From: Ahaetulla prasina
Lineage: Eukaryota; Chordata; Lepidosauria; Squamata; Colubridae
Length of the DNA stretch: 64,000 nt
Reading direction: 5' to 3'
NCBI RefSeq assembly: GCF_028640845.1
Contig: NC_080540.1
Coordinates: 161,347,438-161,411,437 of the forward strand
Positions 56,004 through 64,000 of the stretch are shown piece by piece (positions within the stretch are counted from its first letter, which is position 1; each line of letters begins with the position of its first letter). A program made the translations under genes and the position numbers. Under the pieces are notes generated by a model that was given only the letters and a program-made list of their open reading frames with translations, did no database searches and was not told where the DNA came from.

Positions 56004-56358
56004 GACAATGCCACCACCTCACTCATTACCCGTTTCTGCCGTTCATCCCCATGATCCATCTGTGTAGTTTTTGAGCAGTCAGCAATTCCAGGTTTTAACT
56101 AGTTTGTAAATTTTCAGTTCTACATGCTTTACCCATCCATTCATGATTTTTTTTTAATTGCAGCATTTTAATTCCTTTTCTCTGTTCAGCTGTTAAAATG
56201 CTGATTCATATTTTAGTTTAAGCTTCTTCCCCTTTCTTGGCTCATGAAGTTTTTCTGTTATGTCATGAAATGTAAGAGTGGAATTAATACATTTCAGTTT
56301 AGTTCTGTAATGTCAGAAATTTTTCAAAAAAATAAAAAGATGGACTGGAGTTTTTTTC
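56004..56358 (+). terminator. PCBP2: PCBP2 canonical 3' UTR and polyadenylation signal
   Basis: AATAAA at 56331-56336 and a GT-rich downstream sequence (aatgtgtggtggtcttg) at about 56370-56385 place cleavage near 56355. Confidence 0.75.
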
Positions 56359-56642
56359 CTTGTGAATAGAAATGTGTGGTGGTCTTGAGTCTTTATCCCT
56401 GGTCTTCATTATTTCTTTGGATTTCTGAATAGCAAATCAGAAAAGCTTCATAGTATGGAATGCAAAGTTGTGACTCATGGGTGAGGGAGGAGAGTGCTAT
56501 AATCAGAAAGAATTTTTTTTCCTGCATTGGAGATGAATTGGGAGGGGGGCCGTTGTCCTTCAAAGGCAGATGGCTATGCTGTAGGTTTGGGTTATAGTGA
56601 AGCCTAAATAATGGTTAATCCTTCTCTCATTTGAGAGGATTG

Positions 56643-57020
56643 CAGGTAGTCCTTGATTTACAACTGCAATGGAGCCCAAAATTTCCATTGCTAAGCAAGA
56701 CAGTTGTTTAAGTGGTTGTGCCACATTTTACAACCTTTTTCGCCACAGTTAAGTGAATCATTTGGTTGTTAAATGAATCTGCTTTCCCCCATTGAATTTG
56801 CTTCTCAGAAGCCAGCTAGGAAGATTACAAAGGGTGATCACATGACCCCGGGACAGTGCAATTGTCAAAAATACATGCCAGTTGTCAAGCAGCTGAATTC
56901 GGACCATGTGATCATAGGGATGCTGCAATGGATGTAAGTGTGAAAACTGGTCATAAGTTACTTTTTTCAGTGCTCTTGTAACTGAACGGTCACTGATGGT
57001 TGTAGGTCAAGGACTATCTG
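56643..57020. mobile_element. TA-flanked MITE (CAGGTAGTCCTCGA family), copy 5
   Basis: CAGGTAGTCCTTGATTTACA at the left, CAAGGACTATCTG at the right followed by TA (57021-57022). The left TA has decayed to TG. Confidence 0.75.
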
Positions 57021-58135
57021 TAATGGTTATTAAGTTTCTCCTATATTGCATTTTTTAAAAATAAAAGCCTGTATACAGTTCCCTGAACGTTATGTCATAA
57101 TGGCATAATCTTCATATATGTGTGATCCCAAAATACTGGGGGTAGTGTGTGAGTGCTTTTTACTTTATTACTGAAGTCAAGGTTTCTTTTATATAAAATA
57201 CAAGCTGAGAAAACAAATTGAGTGTAGGATACAGTCCTCATTACCTTTGTTTTATAGAAGTGACCACATATTTTGGAGTGTAAATACTATAGAATAGATG
57301 GAGGCAAATTGCATCCTTCCAGCTGTTTTGAATTTAAATTCTTATCAGACAATTCAGTGGCAAGAAACTCTACATTTCTGGAAATGACTTATCTATTTTG
57401 CAAAATCTATGTATTAAACTTAACTGATTGTTTTGGCATAAGCCAGGTTAGTGAAGTGCATATTTTTGAAAAATTTGCATGGAGCCTACATTCTTCAGTG
57501 TTTCTGAGAAGCTCTCAAACTGGCAGGATTGAACAAAACACAGTACTTCTCAAAGTACAAGAAAATAAGTTAATTGGGAAAATTTGCACAAAACATATAA
57601 ATCCTCTCAAAATTTTAACCAGATATTAACATTTAAGTCAACATTGGGTTTATGCTGGCCCTCTACCAATGAGACAATTGGCAAGAGCCTCCTCTTGCAG
57701 TTCTGCAGAAGACTTTCTGGTGACATCATGTAACTGTTGATTTGATTTTCTCAAACTATTCTATATCGGCATTGCATTGTGGAGAATTTCAAACAGTAGT
57801 CTGTACAACGAAACTGGAGTTCTCGGCTATTTTTGTTGGTGTTTGGTTAATGGAGTAAGGAAAGCTTGTAACAGTTGTTTGAAAGATTTAAGTATAGTTA
57901 CTGAAGCTAAACTCAAAAGTGTTTGGCATTTTTGTAAACATTACGTTGTATCTTACTTTCCTGAATTAAATTTGCCTTAGCAGGATACAGGTTTTGCACT
58001 GAGAAACATTCAGATCTTACTTAGAAAATAGTGATAGACACTCAGTGGAACTGTCATTAATATGTCACTTTGTGACATTAAACAAATTTAATAAAAATAA
58101 CTATCAGCAGAAGAACCATCCCATCTGGAGGCCTT
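57021..58135. other. Unassigned sequence downstream of PCBP2
   Basis: Open frames of 118 and 67 codons (57273-57629, 57777-57980) show no family resemblance, domain or splice context. No repeat recognised. Confidence 0.5.
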
Positions 58136-58360
58136 GAAATAGCAATAGCACTTATATACCACTTTACAGCCCTCTCTAAGCGGTTTACAGTCAGCATATT
58201 GCCCCCAATAATTTGGGTCCTCATTTTACCCATCTCAGAAGGATGGAAGGCTGAGTCAACTTTGAACCTGTGAGAATTGAACTGCCAAATTGCAGGCATC
58301 TGGCAGTCAGCAGAAGTAGCCTGTAGTACTGCACTCTAATCACTGCGCCTCTGTGTCTCA
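58136..58360 (-). repeat. tRNA-derived SINE, antisense, copy 1
   Basis: Reverse-complement reading has GCGCAGTGATTAGAGTGCAG (A-box region) and GCAGTTCAATTCTCAC (B-box region), then AAGGATGGAAGG-type body and an AATAGCAATAGC tail seen at the left. Same family at 63641-63866. Confidence 0.75.
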
Positions 58361-58922
58361 AATATGCTTAAGATCTGCTTTTGAAATAGCTAAAAGGAGA
58401 GGGAAGCTAGCTAGTTTTAGGTGCTTACCTTTACACTAAACAGGTGAGCAAATGGAGCAAATGTGCAGAGCAACTCTTCCAGAGGACTACATTTGGGCTG
58501 TTTGATTTTCTGTCTCCCTGCTCTTAACCACACATAGTTTGAGAAATAGCTAGATGCAGTAAGCTAGGCTTCCCATTGTTTTCAAAACAGAACAGCAGCA
58601 GCTGCCATTACAAAATAACTGTAAGAACTTGATTCCTTGTGGCTGTAGAGACAACCTCGAAATCAAAACCTTACAAATCTAACAACATTGGCATGGCAAT
58701 TGCCTCCTTGTGTTGTAGCAAAAATTGTGTACACTTGTGTAGAACTCTTTTAATAGTTTGACGCTAGAACTCAAATTTTCTGCACTCAGGCATTTGGTGG
58801 CAAAGGCTAAGCAATTCTATCAAAGCAACATACTGTATTATCAGTTGAACCAAGAGTGCTATAATATGTGTAATAAGGAGCCACTTGTTTTAAATGTAAA
58901 CTATATTCACTTTAACTTAGTA

Positions 58923-59301
58923 CAGGTAGTCCTCGACCTGCAACAGTTCATTTAGTGACTGTTCAAAGTTACAATGGCCCTGAAAAAAGTCTTACAGCCA
59001 TTTTTCACCCTCACGATCGTTGCAGCATCTCCATGGTCACATGATCAAAATTCAGATGCTTGACAACTGGCTCATATTTATGACGATCGCAGTGTCCCAG
59101 GGTCACGTGATCCCCTTTTGCAAACTCCTGACAAGCAAAGTCAATAGGGTAGCCAGATTCACTTAACAACCGTGTTACTAATTGAACTGCAGATATTCAC
59201 TTAACAAATATGCCAAGAAAGATAGGGACACAACTCACTTAACAAATTTCTCATTTAGCAATATAAACTCTGGACTTCATTGTGGTTATGAGGACTACCT
59301 G
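58923..59301. mobile_element. TA-flanked MITE (CAGGTAGTCCTCGA family), copy 6, inverted orientation
   Basis: TA at 58921-58922, CAGGTAGTCCTCGACCTGCA at the left, GAGGACTACCTG at the right, TA at 59302-59303. Ends well preserved. Confidence 0.85.
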
Positions 59302-59308
59302 TATATCT

Positions 59309-59458
59309 CTAAGGGGCGTGCATAAGCGCACAAACGTGCCTACCGTTCCTGTCCTATTGTTTTTCTTTTCTTCTTCCTATATATGTTTATATGTGTATAT
59401 ACTATATAATCTTTTTGTATGATGTTGTGACAAAAATAAATAAATAAATAAAAATAAA
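59309..59458 (+). mobile_element. Rex1/CR1-like LINE, 3' end fragment
   Basis: AAGGGGCGTGCATAAGCGCA, CCTACCGTTCCTGTCC and a tail AAATAAATAAATAAATAAA. It begins right after the MITE. Confidence 0.72.
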
Positions 59459-61970
59459 TCTCAGAAACCAAGTAACTTTAGCAAAATATAGAGGGCTCAA
59501 ACAGCATCCAGAAATCCCTTTTATTCCTAGTTGTTTCCTCAGCGAGCCAACTACAGAGTATGTCTGGATGTAATTTGTTTTAAAAATATTGAAGGCCTAT
59601 ACTCATATTCGCCTTTAGGCTGTAGCAGGGAAGACATTTTGTGTTAATTAGTATAATTTTGCTTGCTGGTGGAGATAAAGAAACTGTGCAGAAACCCTTA
59701 ACAGTCATTGACAATTATATTAAACTTTCTTGGCTTCTGAATTTTTAGTAGGCATTGCACACTCCCTTTCAAACATACCTTTTTGTATATCCATAAGAAA
59801 TAGAAACGTCCTTAAGAGAAATTTAATAAATGATAGCTGGACTCTTAGAATGGGGAACTCTGGTCATATTAAGGAAATGGATGAAAAGAGAGGACCCTCT
59901 TTCAAGTGTTCACTCTTACACTCTTTTGCATTTGGAAATACGAGCAAAACAAAGGGCTACATCAGCATTCCAAGACTGAATACAAAATGGTCTTTAATTG
60001 AAATCCGCAGTGCCATTATTCATCTCTAAGCAATGTTAGTTCCATACAGATGATCTATCTTACAAGGGTAGATGTTAAAACAAGAATAGGGAACGCACGG
60101 ATCCAAAGTAGTGGGAAGTATGGCTTTATCTAAGGGATTGAAAACTTGCCTTCCACAGGAAGAATGACAACTGAGCTGGGAGAGGTCAAGGTGGGTCTTT
60201 TAACATCATGCGTTTCTACAGAGGCTTTATGCTGGCAAGGGAATGAATACAGCCATAAGGAGTCTGAACTGAGACCCTGGATTTTACAATCTAGATTCCA
60301 GTGCACTAACAAGGATGGGATCATTTTAATCTGCTGTAAAAGAATGTATATTATCTGCCAGGAGTTTGGCTTTCAGTGAAGGAGATTGTTTCTATGAAGT
60401 GTAGTTTTCATTTCCTATGCTTTGAGTAGAAGAGAGTTGATTTTTCTGTAACTTGGGAGTCCTATTTTTTTTGTATATTAATTTTTAAGGTTGGGAAATC
60501 AAGTCCAGTATTGATTTCTCTTGACAATATTTTTCCAAACTATGAGGCACATGCTTCACTTAGCAGGGCTATCCCAAGCACCAGTATTTGACCTCATAAA
60601 TTCGGAGCATGTTGTGTCCACAATTACAGCTCAGTTTTACAGAGGCAGGCTGGGAATACTGGGCGCCATCCAGGGGCTACCAGTTTCAGCAAGATAGGTT
60701 TTATTACACATTCCCAGGGTGGTTCACCCTCACATAAGTCAGTAACTGCAATAAACTTTTAAATAATTGTGGCTTCTACCGGCTGGGCATGAAATATAAA
60801 AATGCTGGTTTATCAGCACTGAAATCAGTCAAACAGCGATAGGAGATAAATTCTGCAGGACTTGATATATATTTACAAGGATTTGATGCTGAATTCTGGC
60901 TTTAATTTTGCTTGAGATTTAAACCCACATTTGAGCTTTCTCACTACTGTTATCTTGCCAAATGACCTTGTATGGATCAAATCAAAGGGCTACTTGTTGT
61001 AAAATTCAGCTGCAATAAGAGCCCAATTGCCCTGGCCAATTTGTCAGGCTAACTTGATACCACTTTTGGCCTCAATCCAGCATGTTCATAAAACACCTAA
61101 GGAAAAGATGATGGATCATTTGAACAGAAACGTCATTTTGTGACTGAAAAATCTAAGGATGAATTGATCTGTAAAGTTGTTTGGTGAACCTTGTTGTGTT
61201 TTCTGAGTGTGAGAAGGAAGGGCCACACCAGTTGTGTTAACTCCTGCAAGCATACTAGTTAGCCATATCTACCCTTCCCCCCCCTCCAGTTGTGTATTCA
61301 GTGTGAAATAGAGTCTTGATGCATGTCCAGCTGTTGTCTCTAATTTAATTTGCCATATTTGTAATTAGGGGAAACCAAATGTATATGGTTAAAGGTGTAC
61401 GGGGCTTCTTTCTCAATTGTTTTGTAGCATAGGCACAAAAACATTGGGTATCTGAAACGAATAGAAAAATGTCTATCGTGCTAAAGTGGTGGAAAAGTTT
61501 TTTTAAAAAAAGCTTGCCTAACTCCTGTTATTTTTTAAAGTATTTTTAAGAAGTATCCACGAGAAACATTAAATACAGTCAACAGAGGGCCCTTTTAATT
61601 TTGCTTAGAACTTGCCTCAAAATTATACCTGAAGTCTTGCCAAGAAGACTTCAGATAACAATGCTTGGAAGACAGTCTGTTTTCTCTCTGGAGTTTTGCC
61701 ACAAGATCTTTTGGGTAGATGTTTTGGGAACACAAAATGACCCATGCTGGCCCCTTCTGCACAAAGGAAATGTAAACCTGGAGCTCTAAATTACGTGCAA
61801 ATTCTTAAACATTCTCCAAAGTTTAAACTCCCTATTTGGGCTAGTCAGGAGGGAGGCACGAGGGAATATGGTGGTTTCTCACTTTTACCGCGTATGATAA
61901 ATTTCTTCAAGAAATTTTTAATTGAAAGGCTAGAGAAGCAGCTAGACATGCAATTTCACATCTTCCCTTC
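59459..61970. other. Unassigned sequence
   Basis: AT-rich, no exon, RNA gene or complete repeat recognised. Short open frames (59730-60029, 60146-60379) have no support. Confidence 0.5.
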
Positions 61971-62539
61971 TGTCGTGTCCCACTCCTCCGCTGACAGCCG
62001 GGTCAGGGAAATCCGAATCAGGCTTGCCTCTGCAGCTCTGCCCAAAGTCCTAGCAAAGTCCTCAGAGCAGGCAGGAGACCAGAAAGTGACTTCAGCAAGA
62101 TAAGTTTGACTTTGCCTGACTCAGAGACTGCCAGAAAGCAGATCCTTTATATAGGCCATGGGGTGTGGCTCCATGACTCAGCCCTCATTAAGGCCTGCCC
62201 CTCCCTTCCTTCTGTTGCCTCCGCCTATCCAGTCTTCTGATGCGAGGGTCACTCCAATCAGCAGCTGTTGGAAATAAACTTTCCTCAGGCTCACATGCTG
62301 TGGAGGAGGGGGAGGGGTCTAGCTGCTCCGTTTGCCTGGGCATGGAGCCAGGGCTGGGGCCGGGGGGTGCTCCCTCCTCTGCAGCCTGCTTGGGCATGGA
62401 GCCAGGGCTGGGGCCGGGAGATGCCCCCTCCTCAGCCTGTCTGGGCATGGAGCCAGGGCTGGGGCCGGGAGGACATTCTTCAGTGTTCGGAAGCAGATAA
62501 GCAGACCCCAGCTGCGGTGAGAGCGGGCAAGACACAACA
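61971..62539 (-). mobile_element. Solo LTR of the gypsy-type element with 5-bp target duplication
   Basis: Plus-strand ends are TGTCGTGTC and GACACAACA, as in the LTR at 1633-2148. Flanks are identical ccttc at 61966-61970 and 62540-62544. No internal region follows on either side. Three tandem units start at 62333, 62387 and 62438 (54, 51 and about 45 bp). Confidence 0.92.
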
Positions 62540-62793
62540 CCTTCCATCATTCTCCCCGAGTCTTAATCTTGGTTTTCCTACTTCTAAAGTTACTACCGTT
62601 TTAGCTGATGGATCTCCTGCAGAGCTAGGAAGCTAGAATTTGATTTTAGTATTGGCCGGGGAGTGTCTACCTCTGTCCATGGCTAGAACGTTTCTGTACT
62701 ACTGAATGTGAATTCACTGGGAGCTGCAGTAGTCAAAAAGAGATTCATTGATTGGCTCTGCTATATTTCTTGCTTTTCAGCAGATGGCACCAT

Positions 62794-62852
62794 TTGTCTG
62801 ATCTTGTTTGGGTTCTGAAGCTAAGCAGTTCTGGTTAGCGTTTGGCTGAATC
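62794..62852 (+). ncRNA. 5S rRNA-like fragment (pseudogene or head of a 5S-derived SINE)
   Basis: GTCTGATCTTG, GAAGCTAAGCAG and TGGTTAG follow the order of the 5S rRNA internal control region (A-box, IE, C-box) but with substitutions and an insertion. It is not a functional 5S gene. Confidence 0.5.
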
Positions 62853-62934
62853 CTTTCCAGGAAAGCTTTAGACTCTCAAAATGGGAATCTGGAAAACATC
62901 ATGGAAAAAAGCACTGACAAACGCTTCTCTAAAA

Positions 62935-63596
62935 CAGCAGTCCCCAACCTGTTGGGCACCAGGGACCGGTTTTGTGAAAAACAGTTTTTCCGTGATTGGG
63001 GAGGGGGAGGAACACACAACGTAGATCCCTCCTCACGTGCGCAATTTATAGTAGGGTTTGTGCTCCTATGAGATTCTAGTGCCTGATGATCTGAGGTGGA
63101 ACTGGAGAACAGCTGTAAATACAGGTAGTCCTTGACTTACGACCACACTTGAGCTAAGTGAAACATTTGTAAAACTTTGCCCCATTTTATGACCTTTCTT
63201 GCCACGGTTGTTAAGTGAATCACTGCAGTGGTTAGATTACTAACACTGTCGCTAAGTGAATCTGGCTTCCCCATTGCTTGTCAGATGGTTGCAAAAGGGG
63301 ATCGCATGACCTCAACCCTGCAATTGTCATAAATATGAGTCAGTTGCCAGGCATCGGAATTGTTATGTGACCATGGGGATGCTGAAACGGTCGTAAATGA
63401 AAAATGATCATAAGTCACTTTTTTTCAGTGCTGATGTAACTTTGAATTGTCACTAAATGAACTGCTATAATTAGAGGACTACCTGTACAGATGAAGCTTT
63501 GCCCGTTCACCCACCGCTGATCTCCAGGTGTATAGCCCGGTTCCTAACAAGCCACAGACCAGTATCAGTCTTTGGCCCAGGGGTTGAGGATCCCTG
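62935..63596. mobile_element. hAT-Charlie-like element interrupted by a MITE
   Basis: Left end CAGCAGTCCCCAACCTGTTG followed by GGCACCAGGGACCGG. Right end GGGGTTGAGGATCCCTG with CAGACCAGTATCAGTC before it. These are inverted versions of each other and resemble the hAT-Charlie group. Flanks ctctaaaa and ctccagag are a weak (5/8) target duplication, consistent with age. Confidence 0.72.
63122..63485. mobile_element. TA-flanked MITE (CAGGTAGTCCTCGA family), copy 7, nested in the hAT element
   Basis: TA at 63120-63121, CAGGTAGTCCTTGACTTACG, ending GAGGACTACCTG at 63485 and TA at 63486-63487. Removing it with one TA restores a continuous host element (ctgtaaa-TA-cagatgaagc). Confidence 0.87.
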
Positions 63597-63640
63597 CTCC
63601 AGAGTACTCTGCAGGTGTCAAGCTTGGCTTGATACTTCTT

Positions 63641-63866
63641 ATAGCAATAGCACTTAGACTTATATACCACTTCACAGTACTTTACAGCCCCTCTCTAAGC
63701 GGTTTACAGAGTCATCATATATGCCCCCAATAATCTGTGTCCTCATTTTACCCACTTCGGAAGGATGGAAGGCTGAGTCAAACCTGGTGAGATTTGAACT
63801 GCCGAACTTCAATCAGCAGAATTAGCCTGCAATGCTGCATTCTAACCACTATGCCACCATGGCTCT
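63641..63866 (-). repeat. tRNA-derived SINE, antisense, copy 2
   Basis: Starts ATAGCAATAGCACTTAG (reversed tail), then CTCTCTAAGCGGTTTACAG, GGAAGGATGGAAGGCTGAGT, GATTTGAACTGCC (B-box region) and CATTCTAACCACTATGCC (A-box region). Confidence 0.78.
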
Positions 63867-63868
63867 TA

Positions 63869-64000
63869 CAGGTAGTCCTCACTTTACTGTGTTCTGTTTA
63901 ACGACTGAAGTGATGATGGTGCTGAAAAAGTAATATTGTGACCAGTCCTCGCATCGATGACCATTGCAGCATCTCATAGTCACGTGCTTATCATTCGTGT
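63869..64000. mobile_element. TA-flanked MITE (CAGGTAGTCCTCGA family), copy 8, cut by the window edge
   Basis: TA at 63867-63868 then CAGGTAGTCCTCACTTTACT, inverted orientation relative to copy 1 (as copy 6). It abuts the SINE. Confidence 0.75.

Noticed and set aside
57273..57629. 118-codon frame downstream of PCBP2
   Set aside because: AT-rich, no recognisable family, no promoter, splice or polyadenylation context.
62794..62852. Functional 5S rRNA gene
   Set aside because: Too many substitutions and an insertion in the internal control region, and no full-length 5S match around it.

Overview
This is a stretch of vertebrate nuclear DNA, most likely from a squamate reptile and probably a snake. 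It is AT-rich, has spliced genes with GT-AG introns, and carries the repeat set typical of squamates: CR1 and L2 LINEs, a BovB (RTE) LINE, tRNA-derived SINEs, a Ty3/gypsy LTR element, and many short hAT and TA-flanked DNA transposons. The species call is inference from repeat style; no species-specific marker was tested.

Two host genes are visible, both on the + strand and in the PRR13-PCBP2 order known from tetrapods. PRR13 (coding exons at 6673-6691, 8081-8487 and 13241-13285) encodes a 156-residue Pro/Gly-rich protein with a Lys/His-rich segment and a Ser10-Asp-Ser-Asp tail; its 5' noncoding exon and promoter were not found. PCBP2 (poly(rC)-binding protein 2) starts in a CpG island at about 29.9-31.2 kb, has a C-rich noncoding first exon ending at 30530, and has 14 coding exons from 33390 to 56003. 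It encodes a 360-residue protein with three KH domains. All junctions were read by eye from GT/AG signals, frame and family sequence. A second terminal exon at 50817-51147 is in phase with exon 14 and would replace the last 12 residues by a 110-residue Ser/Thr/Pro-rich tail with its own polyadenylation signals.

Layout: 1-2148 is a decayed gypsy element (minus strand) running off the left edge, abutting a CR1 fragment (2149-2910) that holds a hAT insertion. A deleted BovB lies at 4330-5325. PRR13 spans 6.65-14.8 kb, with intron 2 full of DNA transposons. The 15-kb intergenic region holds CR1, hAT, a near-perfect 134-bp foldback, a Rex1/CR1-like LINE fragment and a frameshifted L2 LINE (24.9-27.4 kb). 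PCBP2 occupies 30.2-56.4 kb. The right flank (56.4-64 kb) has no recognised gene but has further MITEs, SINEs, a solo LTR with an exact 5-bp target duplication, and a nested MITE-in-hAT.

I found no gene cluster that looks like a new biological system. The most informative observations are the alternative C-terminus of PCBP2, its C-rich leader (the protein binds poly(rC)), a tandem splice acceptor, and a set of transposons whose ends and target-site duplications can be read exactly.
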